A DNA stretch of 64,000 nucleotides from Candidatus Alloclostridium intestinigallinarum (GCA_904382605.1 CAJFJA010000002.1:186001-250000); one strand, 5' to 3'; counted from the first letter of the stretch, positions 25,110-34,030 are shown. The notes: generated by a model not told the origin, from the sequence alone. Numbers and translations are program-made.

Positions 25110-25994
25110 ATGAGTTTTACTGCTAAAGACGTTATGAAACTGCGCGAGCAGACCGGCGTGGGTATGATGGACTGCAAGAAGGCGCTTACCGAAGCCGACG
25201 GCGATATGGAACAGGCTGTGGAAATTCTCCGCAAGAAGGGTATGGCTACCAGCGCGAAGAGAGCGGACAAGATAGCTTCCCAGGGCGTTGTCAGCGCCTT
25301 CATCAAAGGCAGCACCGGCGTGCTTGTGGAAGTCAACTGCGAATCCGACTTTGTGGCAAGGGGCGACCAGTTCAAGTCCTTCGTAGCTAAAATCGCCGAA
25401 TATATTGCTGATAACGACGTGGCCGACGCCGCCGCCGTTACGGCAGCAAATCAGGATCTTTTGCATGAAACCATTGCAAAAATCGGTGAAAAAATAGAAA
25501 TCAGACGTTTTGCCAAGTATGTGACCGACGGCGCGCATAAGGTGGATTCCTATATCCATATGGGCGGCAAAATCGGCGTGCTCGTAGAAATGGACGCCGG
25601 CGCAAGCGACGAAATTATCCACGACGTGGCGTTGCAGATCGCCGCGGCGAATCCCAAGTACGTCGCTCCCGCGGAAGTTCCCGCCGAAGAAGTGGAACAC
25701 GAGAAGGAAATTCTCAAGGCGCAGGCTCTCAACGAACCCAAGCCCAAGCCCATCAACATCATCGAAAAGATGATAGAGGGCAGAATTCATAAGTTCTATA
25801 AGGAAATCTGCCTTGTGGAACAGCCTTTCGTTAAAGACGCCGACAAATCGGTTGCGCAGCTGCTTAAAGAAAACGGCAACGTGTCCGTAGTCAGATTTAC
25901 CCGTTACGCAATGGGTGAAGGTCTTGAAAAGAAACAGGAAGACCTGGCGGCGGAAGTCGAGGCTCAGATCAATAAGGCAAAGTCCGGTAACTGA
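25110..25994 (+). CDS. tsf: Elongation factor Ts
   Basis: EF-Ts is the nucleotide exchange factor for EF-Tu. The 294 residues have the N-terminal UBA-like motif (VMKLREQTGVGMMDCKKAL), VEVNCESDFVAR and YIHMGGKIGVLVEMD. The C-terminal coiled-coil dimerisation region ends in VRFTRYAMGEGLEKK. It is co-transcribed with rpsB and ends at a strong terminator. Confidence 0.99.
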   Translation: MSFTAKDVMKLREQTGVGMMDCKKALTEADGDMEQAVEILRKKGMATSAKRADKIASQGVVSAFIKGSTGVLVEVNCESDFVARGDQFKSFVAKIAEYIADNDVADAAAVTAANQDLLHETIAKIGEKIEIRRFAKYVTDGAHKVDSYIHMGGKIGVLVEMDAGASDEIIHDVALQIAAANPKYVAPAEVPAEEVEHEKEILKAQALNEPKPKPINIIEKMIEGRIHKFYKEICLVEQPFVKDADKSVAQLLKENGNVSVVRFTRYAMGEGLEKKQEDLAAEVEAQINKAKSGN

Positions 25995-26006
25995 TTCTTA
26001 CAAACG

Positions 26007-26035
26007 GGGAAACGCGGTTGCGTTTCCCTTTTTTT
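26007..26035 (+). terminator. Rho-independent terminator after tsf
   Basis: GGGAAACGC (26007-26015) pairs perfectly with GCGTTTCCC (26020-26028) around GGTT, followed by seven T. Confidence 0.95.
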
Positions 26036-26055
26036 AATATTTACGGGAGGAAAGT

Positions 26056-26757
26056 ATGGCGATTTATAAAAGAGTTATAATTAAACTGAGCGGCGAAGCT
26101 CTCGCGGGCAACAAGGGGTTCGGAATAGACGAATCCATGCTTGAATACATCGTCGAGCAGATAAAAAAGGTCCGTGAAGAGAACGTCGAAATCGGCATTA
26201 TCATAGGCGGCGGCAACTTCTGGCGCGGCAGACAGGCGCTGAATATGGAAAAATCCGCGGCGGACCATATGGGCATGCTTGCAACCGTTATGAATTCCAT
26301 AGCCCTGCAGGACGCCCTTGAAGCACACGGTATTCCCACCAGGGTGCAGACCGCGCTTACCATTACCCGCGTTGCCGAACCTTATATATTAAGAAAAGCT
26401 CTCCACCATTTTGAAAAGGGCAGAATCGTCATATTCGCCTGCGGTACGGGCAATCCGTTTTTCAGTACCGATACGGGGGCGGCTTTGCGCGCCGCAGAGA
26501 TAAATGCGGAAGTTCTGCTGCTTGCCAAAAACGTGGACGGAATTTACGACAGCGACCCTAAGACTAATCCGAATGCCAAAAAGTTTGACGAACTCAGCTA
26601 TCTCGACGTGATACAGAAGGGGCTTCACGCTATGGACACCACGGCTATTTCTCTGTGCATGGAGAACAAGATTCCCATAATCGCTTTCGCGTTAAAGGAA
26701 AAAGACAGCATAGTCAGGGTGGTCAACGGCGAAAGAATCGGTACAATAATCCATTGA
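26056..26757 (+). CDS. pyrH: Uridylate kinase
   Basis: PyrH phosphorylates UMP to UDP, supplying nucleotides and UDP-sugars. The 233 residues have the N-terminal [26 protein letters not shown], the UMP-binding [24 protein letters not shown] (given here approximately) and [21 protein letters not shown] precedes the ATG. The start codon lies 20 bases after the tsf terminator, so pyrH must be transcribed by read-through or by a promoter I did not find. Confidence 0.98.
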   Translation: MAIYKRVIIKLSGEALAGNKGFGIDESMLEYIVEQIKKVREENVEIGIIIGGGNFWRGRQALNMEKSAADHMGMLATVMNSIALQDALEAHGIPTRVQTALTITRVAEPYILRKALHHFEKGRIVIFACGTGNPFFSTDTGAALRAAEINAEVLLLAKNVDGIYDSDPKTNPNAKKFDELSYLDVIQKGLHAMDTTAISLCMENKIPIIAFALKEKDSIVRVVNGERIGTIIH

Positions 26758-26762
26758 AAGTA

Positions 26763-26791
26763 TTGATTAAGTCCGCAAACTTTGTTATAAT
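26763..26791 (+). promoter_or_regulatory. SigA promoter of frr with extended -10
   Basis: TTGATT (26763-26768), 17 bp and TATAAT (26786-26791) with TGT in front, between pyrH and frr. Confidence 0.85.
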
Positions 26792-26819
26792 TATCATATA
26801 AAGAAGCAAGGAGAAATTT

Positions 26820-27398
26820 ATGGCTGCATACGATAACGAAGATGTACTCCTGCTGTTCGACGATTTCGAAAGCAGACTTGAAAAGAGCATAGAAGGGCTC
26901 AGACACGAATTTGCCGGGATTAAAGCGGGCAAGGCCAATCCCCATATGCTTGACAGGGTCACGGTCGACTATTACGGCTGCCCCACGCCGCTCAACCAAG
27001 TAGGCAACGTTTCCGCGCCCGAAGCGAGAATGCTCGTGGTCAACGTCTGGGACGTAAGTATGCTTAAAAACGTGGAAAAAGCTATTCTTGCCGCCAATAT
27101 CGGGGTTACTCCCACCAACGACGGCAAGGTCATAAGACTTGTGTTCCCCGAACTTACGGAAGAACGCAGGCGCGAATACGTAAAGCAGATGAAGGCGATT
27201 GCCGAGAACTGCAAGATTGCGCTCAGAAATGCGCGCCGCGATATCAACGACGAGCTGAAGAAGCTCAAAAAGGATTCCGCAATTACCGAAGACGACCTTT
27301 CCTCCCTTGAAAAGGACGTTGACAAGAAACTCAACGACGCGGTAGGTAAGGTTGACAAGATGGTCAAGGATAAAGAAGCGGAGATAATGAGCGTCTGA
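26820..27398 (+). CDS. frr: Ribosome recycling factor
   Basis: RRF splits post-termination ribosomes together with EF-G. The 192 residues (about 7 longer than usual at the N-terminus) carry GIKAGKANPHMLDRVTVDYYGCPTPLNQVGNVSAPEARMLVV (family block, roughly residues 30-75), LTEERRREYVKQMKAIAE and the C-terminal helix with DKMVKDKEAEIMSV. AAGGAG precedes the ATG. The gene has its own promoter. Confidence 0.98.
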   Translation: MAAYDNEDVLLLFDDFESRLEKSIEGLRHEFAGIKAGKANPHMLDRVTVDYYGCPTPLNQVGNVSAPEARMLVVNVWDVSMLKNVEKAILAANIGVTPTNDGKVIRLVFPELTEERRREYVKQMKAIAENCKIALRNARRDINDELKKLKKDSAITEDDLSSLEKDVDKKLNDAVGKVDKMVKDKEAEIMSV

Positions 27399-27412
27399 AA
27401 AACGGTTGTTCA

Positions 27413-27452
27413 GGCAAGTAAGGCGGCAAGTAGGGCGCAAGCTCTGCTTGCC
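27413..27452 (+). repeat. 12-bp tandem repeat and GNRA-capped hairpin before uppS
   Basis: GGCAAGTAAGGC (27413-27424) is followed at once by a near copy (11 of 12 bases) at 27425-27436. That copy pairs over 12 bp (two G-U) with 27441-27452 around a GCAA tetraloop. There is no T-run, so it does not look like a terminator. The first copy could pair with the same 3' arm as an alternative. Confidence 0.6.
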
Positions 27453-27470
27453 ATTTCAATAAACGGGAAA

Positions 27471-28160
27471 ATGCAGGAAATAAATATACCTACACATATA
27501 GCGTTCATAATGGACGGAAACGGACGTTGGGCAAAGCGCCGTCTTATGCCGCGCAAATACGGACACAAGATGGGCGTGGAGGCGTTGAAGCGCGTGATTG
27601 CCGCGTGCGACAAGCTGGGGGTAAAGGAAGTGTCCTTTTACGCTCTCTCCACGGAAAACTGGTCGCGGCCGAAAGACGAAATAGACGCGCTTCTCGGCAT
27701 GATTAAAAAATTCGCCGACGAAGAGATGAAGGATTACGTCGATAAAAATTACCGCGTGCGCTTTATGGGCGAACTTCACCGCCTTCCCGAAGAAACGCAG
27801 AAGGCGCTGAAAAGTATCGCGGCTGCCGCAATGAATAATACGGGTATTGTAGTCAACATAGGCATAAATTACGGCGGAAGGGACGAAATAGCCCGTGCCG
27901 CCGCCAGGGTTGCGGAGCGTAATCTGCCCGTCACCGCAGAGAATATCGACGCATATCTCGATACGGCGGGCATGCACGATCCCGATATAATTGTCAGGTG
28001 CGCGGGTGAAAAGCGTCTGTCCAACTTCATGCTTTGGCAGAGCGCTTATTCCGAGTTCGTTTTCGTGGACGACTTCTGGCCGGACTTCGGCGAAGAAACC
28101 GTTCTGCGCATAATCAGGGAGTATTCGGGCAGGGAACGCAGGTTCGGCGGACTGAAATGA
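27471..28160 (+). CDS. uppS: Isoprenyl transferase (undecaprenyl diphosphate synthase)
   Basis: This cis-prenyltransferase makes the C55 lipid carrier for peptidoglycan. The 229 residues have the signature HIAFIMDGNGRWAKRR (catalytic Asp), FYALSTENWSRP and the C-terminal DPDIIVRCAGEKRLSNFMLWQSAYSEF block, in which the common RTSGE/RTGGE reads RCAGE. The ribosome site GGGA is weak, and the 72-base gap to frr holds a hairpin. It heads the lipid/MEP block with cdsA and dxr. Confidence 0.97.
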   Translation: MQEINIPTHIAFIMDGNGRWAKRRLMPRKYGHKMGVEALKRVIAACDKLGVKEVSFYALSTENWSRPKDEIDALLGMIKKFADEEMKDYVDKNYRVRFMGELHRLPEETQKALKSIAAAAMNNTGIVVNIGINYGGRDEIARAAARVAERNLPVTAENIDAYLDTAGMHDPDIIVRCAGEKRLSNFMLWQSAYSEFVFVDDFWPDFGEETVLRIIREYSGRERRFGGLK

Positions 28161-28167
28161 GGTGCAT

Positions 28168-29091
28168 ATGTTAAAAAGAATAGTTACGGCAATAGCCATT
28201 CTGGCAGTCCTGTTCGGTTGCGTATTCGGTTTAAGGTCGATATATTTTCAGTTGGCTGACATTTTGACCGTGCTCGTATTTTTGGGCGTGTTCGAGATGT
28301 ATCAGGCGTTCAAGCGCGCCGGATACAGACCCATTCCTTCCGCGCTTATTTTGGGTTGCGTTGTGGCGTTTCCGCTCACTTACTTTTTCATGGCGGACGG
28401 CGTTATGCTTACTTTGGCGGTTACCGTTGTCGCCGCGCTTATCGTGTTCACGTTAAAGCATAATCTGGGCGAGGCGAAGCCGCAAACCGAAGAAGAGGGC
28501 GGCGAAACTGCCGACTCCGTTAAAAAGGGCTATTCGCTGAACGATATGTTCGCCACCGTGTTTATAGGCATATATCCGCTTTCACTGTTCATGCTCTTTT
28601 TGCCCGTCAACCATTCGGAAGCGGGACTTCTGGGAATAATGCTCGTTATAGCGGTACCCGTAATGACGGATACGATGGCGTATTTTACCGGAATGGCGCT
28701 GGGCAAGAGAAAACTATGCCCGCAGATAAGTCCCAAAAAGACGGTTGCCGGCGCGGTAGGCGGAGTGATAGGCGGCATAATCGGCGCGCTCATAGTTTTC
28801 TTCCTGTTCGATTTCAGCTCGGCAATGAGCGTGTTCCCCAACGCCGGCAGCATGGAACTTATCCCCGGTAATCTGTACGGCTCTCTCGGTCTTTATATAG
28901 CGCTCGGCATAGTCGGAGGAGTGCTGAGCGAACTCGGCGACCTGGCGGCATCTTGGATAAAGAGAAAGGCGGGTATAAAGGATTTCGGCAAAATTTTCCC
29001 CGGTCACGGCGGAATAATGGACAGACTGGACAGTATTTTGTTTATGCTGCCGCTTGTCTACCTCGTGTTTGCCGTAAGCGGTATCTGTTGA
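28168..29091 (+). CDS. cdsA: Phosphatidate cytidylyltransferase
   Basis: CdsA forms CDP-diacylglycerol for phospholipid synthesis. The 307-residue polytopic membrane protein (about eight segments) ends with the family signature built on GDLAASWIKRKAGIKDFG and FPGHGGIMDRLDS (about 262-290). The cytoplasmic loop near residue 110 is rich in Glu (TEEEGGET). ATG 28168 with ATGAGGTG upstream was preferred to GTG 28162. The genes on both sides are 1-7 bases away. Confidence 0.96.
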   Translation: MLKRIVTAIAILAVLFGCVFGLRSIYFQLADILTVLVFLGVFEMYQAFKRAGYRPIPSALILGCVVAFPLTYFFMADGVMLTLAVTVVAALIVFTLKHNLGEAKPQTEEEGGETADSVKKGYSLNDMFATVFIGIYPLSLFMLFLPVNHSEAGLLGIMLVIAVPVMTDTMAYFTGMALGKRKLCPQISPKKTVAGAVGGVIGGIIGALIVFFLFDFSSAMSVFPNAGSMELIPGNLYGSLGLYIALGIVGGVLSELGDLAASWIKRKAGIKDFGKIFPGHGGIMDRLDSILFMLPLVYLVFAVSGIC

Positions 29092-29092
29092 T

Positions 29093-30229
29093 ATGAAGAG
29101 TATAGTTTTACTTGGAAGCACGGGGTCTATCGGCACCCAGACGCTGGACGTAATAGCCGCATATCCCGAAAAATTCAGAGTAAAAGCGCTTGTCTGCGCC
29201 AAAAACACGCAACTGCTCAAAGAGCAGATAGACCGTTTCCGCCCGGAAGCGGTTGCGGTTGAAGACGCGGACAAAGCGAAATTATTGCGTTCACTTGTAA
29301 AAATCCCCGTCCTGGAAGGAAGAAGCGGCGTCATGGAAATAGCTTCCATGAAGGCGGATATAACGCTCAACGCCCTTGTCGGCATAGGCGGTCTCGAACC
29401 TACGCTTGCGGCAATAGCGGCGGGCAACGACGTAGCCCTTGCAAACAAGGAAACGCTCGTTACCGGCGGAGAACTTGTCATGCGTGCCGCCGCCGGTAAA
29501 GGAGTACGCATTCTTCCCGTAGACAGCGAGCATTCCGCGATATGGCAGTGCCTGAAAGGGGATAAGAAGTGCAAAAAAATCATTCTTACGGCAAGCGGCG
29601 GCGCTTTCCGCGGATATACGCGCGAACAGCTGGAGAATGTGACTGCGGCGCAGGCGCTGAAACACCCCACCTGGAATATGGGCGTTAAAGTGACGATAGA
29701 TTCCGCCACTTTGATGAATAAGGGCTTTGAGATAATAGAGGCGATGCACCTGTTCGGTATGCCGGTGAAGGATATTGACGTACTTATCCACAGGCAGAGT
29801 ATAGTGCACTCCATGGTGGAATTTTTCGACGGCAGTATTCTCGCCCAGCTGAGTTATCCCGATATGAAACTGCCGATACAGGTCGCGCTGAATTTTCCGG
29901 AACGCGGCGGGACAAATTTTTCTCCGCTTGATCTGACAAAACAGCCGCTCACGTTTGAAAAACCCGATTACCGGGCGTTCCCCTGTCTTAAAATTGCCGT
30001 CGAATGTGCCGAACGCGGCGGAGCCGCTCCCGTGATACTTAACACCGCGGACGAAATTCTTGTCGATTATTTTTACCGCGGACTTATAAAATTTTACGAC
30101 GTGCCATATTATATTTATAAGGCGTTGGATAAACTTGCGGCGGCGGAGTTTCACAATACCCCCGAATCCATACGCGAAACGGACGCACGCTGCCGCAGTT
30201 ATCTTTTAAGTTGCCTGTCCGGGAGGTAG
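29093..30229 (+). CDS. dxr: 1-deoxy-D-xylulose 5-phosphate reductoisomerase
   Basis: Dxr catalyses the second step of the MEP isoprenoid pathway (DXP to MEP, NADPH-dependent). The 378 residues include the Rossmann LLGSTGSIGTQTLDVI, ALANKETLVTGGELV, the metal/substrate site PVDSEHSAIWQCL, ILTASGGAFRG, NMGVKVTIDSATLMNKGFEIIEA (family block, approx. 195-220) and HRQSIVHSMVEF. With dxs, ispG and ispA also in the window, the bacterium uses the MEP route. Confidence 0.98.
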   Translation: MKSIVLLGSTGSIGTQTLDVIAAYPEKFRVKALVCAKNTQLLKEQIDRFRPEAVAVEDADKAKLLRSLVKIPVLEGRSGVMEIASMKADITLNALVGIGGLEPTLAAIAAGNDVALANKETLVTGGELVMRAAAGKGVRILPVDSEHSAIWQCLKGDKKCKKIILTASGGAFRGYTREQLENVTAAQALKHPTWNMGVKVTIDSATLMNKGFEIIEAMHLFGMPVKDIDVLIHRQSIVHSMVEFFDGSILAQLSYPDMKLPIQVALNFPERGGTNFSPLDLTKQPLTFEKPDYRAFPCLKIAVECAERGGAAPVILNTADEILVDYFYRGLIKFYDVPYYIYKALDKLAAAEFHNTPESIRETDARCRSYLLSCLSGR

Positions 30230-30231
30230 CG

Positions 30232-31332
30232 ATGTTTTTATTGGGTACGACCTTCGTAGAGGTGCTCGAATGGATTGGATACGTGCTGGCGGCGCTGTTG
30301 TGTCTTATGTTCATCATAGTCGTGCACGAATTCGGACACTATGCGGCGGGCAAGATATTCAAATTTAAAATAAATGAATTCTCCATAGGCTTCGGACCCG
30401 CGATAATAAAGCATACCAATAAAAAGACGGGCGAATTATTTGCCGTCCGCTGTATACCTTTGGGCGGATATTGCGCGTTTGACGGAGAGGACGAGGAAGG
30501 CAAGAGCGAGCCGGGCGAAGGCAGTTACTATTCAAAACCGCCGTGGCAGAGAATTATCGTGCTTCTTTCCGGCGCGCTTTTCAATTTCATAAGCTCGATA
30601 ATAGTCATCGCGGTCTTTTTTATGGCGTTCGGCGACGTTCTGCCGAGAGTTGCCTCCGTAAGCGAAGTGTTCACCGACAGCGAAATGACGGTTTCCGCGC
30701 AACAGCAATTCCGCGAAGGCGATATTATTTACAGCGTCGACGGAGAAAAAGTATACTCGCTTATCGACGCCAACGCGTTTTCCGACGCCGCGGCAGACAA
30801 AGACGAACTCCGGATAGTCGTTATCCGCGACGGCGAACAGGTCGCTTTGAACATAACAAAGGCATATTACGCAGACGAAAACGCGGAAGGCGGCAGTTCG
30901 TACGGCTTTGGTATCTCGTACGGCTACACACAATACAAGCTGGGCTTTTTCCCCGCGATAGGCCACTCTTTCGAGTTTGTCGGAGACGTCATCAAGCTGA
31001 TATTCACGTCGATAGGGCAGCTCTTCACGGGCGACGCAAAAGTCAGCGAAACGCTTGGCGGCACGGTGACCGCGGTTGCTTCTCTGGCGGAATTGACACA
31101 ATTCGGATTTTATGCGATAATGTACGGGGTATGCGTGTTGTCGGCTTCGGTGGCGATAATGAACATACTTCCTTTCCCCGCGCTTGACGGCTGTAAGGTA
31201 ATTTTCACGCTGATCGAGTGGGTGAGGGGAAAGCCTATTAACAGAAAAGTAGAAAATATAATACACTTTGCCGGACTGATAGTTCTGCTCGCGTTGGCGG
31301 TAATTCTCGATCTGGTACACTTCTTGGCATAA
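30232..31332 (+). CDS. rseP: Site-2 protease, RseP/RasP family
   Basis: This is an intramembrane zinc metalloprotease. The 366 residues have the catalytic HEFGH (about 32-36) in the first membrane helix. An interrupted PDZ region (about 150-215, EGDIIYSVDGEKVYS) follows. The second metal motif is NILPFPALDGCKV (about 310). Substrates are likely anti-sigma factors or signal-peptide remnants, as in relatives. GGGAGGT overlaps the dxr stop. The dxr-rseP-ispG order is standard for Firmicutes. Confidence 0.96.
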   Translation: MFLLGTTFVEVLEWIGYVLAALLCLMFIIVVHEFGHYAAGKIFKFKINEFSIGFGPAIIKHTNKKTGELFAVRCIPLGGYCAFDGEDEEGKSEPGEGSYYSKPPWQRIIVLLSGALFNFISSIIVIAVFFMAFGDVLPRVASVSEVFTDSEMTVSAQQQFREGDIIYSVDGEKVYSLIDANAFSDAAADKDELRIVVIRDGEQVALNITKAYYADENAEGGSSYGFGISYGYTQYKLGFFPAIGHSFEFVGDVIKLIFTSIGQLFTGDAKVSETLGGTVTAVASLAELTQFGFYAIMYGVCVLSASVAIMNILPFPALDGCKVIFTLIEWVRGKPINRKVENIIHFAGLIVLLALAVILDLVHFLA

Positions 31333-31333
31333 T

Positions 31334-32365
31334 ATGAGTAAGAAAGTACGAATAGGAAAAGTAACGATAGGCGGCGGAGAGAGAATTGCCGTCCAGTCAA
31401 TGACGAATACCCCCACATCCGACGCGGAAGCCACGCTTGAACAGATAGCGGAGCTTGCCGCGCGCGGCTGCGACATAGTGCGCTCGTCCGTGCCCGACTC
31501 CGCTTCCGCAAAAGCGTTTAAGACAATCTGCGAAAAATCGCCGCTTCCCGTGGTCGCGGATATTCACTTCGACTACAAGCTGGCGATAGCCGCCATAGAA
31601 AACGGCGCCGCGAAAGTCAGGATAAATCCCGGCAATCTCGGCGGTGAAAGCAATCTTAGGGCGGTTGCCGATTGCCTGAAAGCACACCGTATACCTGTAA
31701 GGGTGGGGGTAAACGGCGGCTCTCTCGATAAAAAGTACGCCGCGCTTCCGCCCGCGGAAGCTATGTGCGAAAGCGCGCTGGAATATTGCGCCATGCTGGA
31801 AAAATACGGCGTTTACGATATAGTGGTGTCGGTAAAGTCTTCCTGCGTGAAGGATATGGTGGACTGTAACCGTCTGCTGTCGCAAAGGTGCGGTTATCCT
31901 CTGCATCTGGGCGTGACCGAGGCGGGGTTATATACGCAGGGACTGGTAAAATCCGCGATAGGTATAGGAAGTCTTTTGCTCGACGGTATCGGCGATACGA
32001 TACGCGTATCCCTCACCGACGACCCGGTAAAGGAGGTGGACGCCGCCTGCGAGATATTGAAGGCAATCAACCTTTACGGCAAACCGTACGTGGAGATAAT
32101 TTCCTGTCCCACCTGCGCCAGGACGGAAATAGACGTAAAAGGGCTTGCCGAAAAAGTGAGAGAATATACGTCGGGAGTGAATAAAAATTTACAGATAGCC
32201 GTAATGGGCTGTGTGGTGAACGGTATAGGCGAATCCTCCCATTGCGATATAGGCGTTGCCGGAGGCAGAGAAAAATCCGCGCTGTTCAGGGACGGAAAGA
32301 TACTCAGGACAGTGCCCAACGAAGAGCTTATGCAGGCGCTTCTTACGGAGATAGATAAACTGTAA
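31334..32365 (+). CDS. ispG: 4-hydroxy-3-methylbut-2-en-1-yl diphosphate synthase (IspG/GcpE)
   Basis: This is the iron-sulfur enzyme of the penultimate MEP step. The 343 residues run from VRIGKVTIGGGERIAVQSMTNTPT (N-terminus) through DIHFDYKLAI and RINPGNLGG. The [4Fe-4S] cysteines are in SCPTCARTEID (about 255) and MGCVVNGIGES (about 288). It starts 1 base after the rseP stop without its own clear ribosome site, so it is probably translationally coupled. Confidence 0.98.
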   Translation: MSKKVRIGKVTIGGGERIAVQSMTNTPTSDAEATLEQIAELAARGCDIVRSSVPDSASAKAFKTICEKSPLPVVADIHFDYKLAIAAIENGAAKVRINPGNLGGESNLRAVADCLKAHRIPVRVGVNGGSLDKKYAALPPAEAMCESALEYCAMLEKYGVYDIVVSVKSSCVKDMVDCNRLLSQRCGYPLHLGVTEAGLYTQGLVKSAIGIGSLLLDGIGDTIRVSLTDDPVKEVDAACEILKAINLYGKPYVEIISCPTCARTEIDVKGLAEKVREYTSGVNKNLQIAVMGCVVNGIGESSHCDIGVAGGREKSALFRDGKILRTVPNEELMQALLTEIDKL

Positions 32366-32366
32366 A

Positions 32367-33905
32367 ATGGTACTTGAAGAGAAGTTTAAAGATAAAACAG
32401 GGGGTAAATATCCGTTTATCCGCTTCAAAGACGTTTCCGTGGACAAGCGTGCGGGAAGCGTAAGCGTTACCGTTTCCGTGCCTTACGACGTATACGACGG
32501 GCTGACTTCCGGCGGTGAAACGGAGATAATATCTTCCGCAATATCCGAAATCTTCATGGAAGAGGGCGTCACTATGCCCGTAAGCGTAATATACAAAAAA
32601 GTGTATTATAATGCAGACATCATCAAACGCCTTACGGAAAAATTCCTTGCCGAGCAATACGGTGCGTACTGCTCCCAGATATCGCAGGACGCAGTTACCG
32701 CCGATATCGAAAACGGCGTTCCGCTTATAAACGTAGACGTGCCCGATTATCTTGCGGGGGCTTTTACGGCGGCGGAGATTCCCGAGGCGATAGCGGATTA
32801 TATAGACGAACTTTACGGCACACAGTCAAAAGTCACCGTAACCAGGCACGCGGCAGACGCTTTCAAAATCGACGATTCCGCGCCGAAAATGGAAGCCGTC
32901 CAGGCAAAGCAGTACTTTCACTCAATTTCCGGGGAATCGGTACTCGTGGGCAAGCCGATCACGGATTCCGCGCTGTATATATCCCGTCTGCCGGAAAACG
33001 CATTTGAAACCTGCGTTGCCGGCACTATATCCGACTTGCAGGACAGGGTGAGCAAGAAAGGGTATCACTTCCACACGTTTACGCTGAACGACACTACGGG
33101 CAGTCTTGACTGCATAATGTTCACGCGCAGAAAGAAAGGCGGCGTGCTGGGGGCGCTTACGGACGGAATGACGATAAAGACGGTCGGCTCGTTCGAAGAC
33201 GAGAACAACACCGTCGGCAAACGGAAGTTTATAGTAGACAGAGTGTCTTTCTGCGATATCGACTATTCCGCGGTTGACGACAGCGAACCGCAAAAGGCGT
33301 TCGACAAGACTCCCGTGCCGATCATTTCGTACAGCGATTCCGCCGACAGTCTGGAACAGATTCTCACCGAAACCAATCCGCTTCTGGCTGGCAGGACATA
33401 TGTTTCGCTCGATTTCGAAACCACGGGACTTAATCCCGCCGCGTGCAAGGTGATAGAAGTGGGCATAGCCAGAATGACCGACGGCAAGGTAGTGGAATAT
33501 TTCGATACGTTCGTCGATCCGGGCATTCCCATTCCGCGCGACGCGTCGGAAAAAAACAATATATACGACAATGACGTCCAGGGCGCGCCTCCCATCGAAT
33601 ACGTCCTGCCGCAGATGCTGGAATTTATCGGAAACAGCCCGGTCATCGCGCATAACGGCAACAACTACGACTACATATTATTGGGCAGACTGCTCAAGGA
33701 GGCGGGGGCGGAATTCAGGAATAAACTGATAGATACGCTGGAGATGGCGAATTATCTGCGTATTCCGTGCAAACACAATCTGGGCGATCTGTGCCGCTAT
33801 TTCCATATACCTCTTATCAACGCGCACAGGGCGTATGCGGACTGCATAGCCACGGCAAAACTTTTCGCGGAACTGGTAAGATACGGCAATCTGAAGACGA
33901 TATAG
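32367..33905 (+). CDS. PolC-derived 3'-5' exonuclease lacking the polymerase
   Basis: The gene sits at the polC locus (ispG - here - rimP) but encodes only 512 residues, against about 1,400 for PolC. A PolC-like N-terminal region (about 1-190) is followed by an OB-fold (ETCVAGTISDLQDR to RRKKGGVLGALTDGMTIKTVGSF, about 210-285), then a PVPIISY segment like the sequence before the PolC exonuclease. A complete DEDDh exonuclease follows: DFETTG (about 349), HNGNNYDY (about 429) and HRAYAD (about 487). The split PHP domain, palm, fingers and beta-binding end are absent, and only 144 bases separate the stop from rimP. All catalytic exonuclease residues are present, so it is probably active in repair or proofreading. 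It starts 1 base after the ispG stop. Origin from polC is inferred. Confidence 0.82.
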   Translation: MVLEEKFKDKTGGKYPFIRFKDVSVDKRAGSVSVTVSVPYDVYDGLTSGGETEIISSAISEIFMEEGVTMPVSVIYKKVYYNADIIKRLTEKFLAEQYGAYCSQISQDAVTADIENGVPLINVDVPDYLAGAFTAAEIPEAIADYIDELYGTQSKVTVTRHAADAFKIDDSAPKMEAVQAKQYFHSISGESVLVGKPITDSALYISRLPENAFETCVAGTISDLQDRVSKKGYHFHTFTLNDTTGSLDCIMFTRRKKGGVLGALTDGMTIKTVGSFEDENNTVGKRKFIVDRVSFCDIDYSAVDDSEPQKAFDKTPVPIISYSDSADSLEQILTETNPLLAGRTYVSLDFETTGLNPAACKVIEVGIARMTDGKVVEYFDTFVDPGIPIPRDASEKNNIYDNDVQGAPPIEYVLPQMLEFIGNSPVIAHNGNNYDYILLGRLLKEAGAEFRNKLIDTLEMANYLRIPCKHNLGDLCRYFHIPLINAHRAYADCIATAKLFAELVRYGNLKTI

Positions 33906-33937
33906 CGATATCTTTTAAGATATTCCGATATTTTGCG

Positions 33938-33957
33938 TCAAAACGGTTGCGTTTTGA
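33938..33957 (+). promoter_or_regulatory. Inverted repeat overlapping the rimP -35
   Basis: TCAAAAC (33938-33944) and GTTTTGA (33951-33957) are perfect inverted arms around 6 bases. They cover the -35 hexamer, as an operator would. Confidence 0.4.
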
Positions 33958-33975
33958 TATTTATGCTGATATAAT
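33947..33975 (+). promoter_or_regulatory. SigA promoter of the rimP-nusA-infB operon
   Basis: TTGCGT (33947-33952), 17 bp and TATAAT (33970-33975) with TGA in front as extended -10. The expected start near 33982 gives a leader of about 68 bases that contains a long hairpin. Confidence 0.85.
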
Positions 33976-34000
33976 AATTATGCAAGAATAAAGTGATTTA

Positions 34001-34030
34001 TTTGAGCGACCGAGCAATCGGTCGCTCAAA
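34001..34030 (+). promoter_or_regulatory. 13-bp GCAA-capped hairpin in the rimP leader
   Basis: Arms 34001-34013 (starting TTTGAGCG) and 34018-34030 pair perfectly around a GCAA tetraloop. No T-run follows, and the rimP ribosome site starts 6 bases later. It could stabilise, process or regulate the operon mRNA. Confidence 0.7.
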
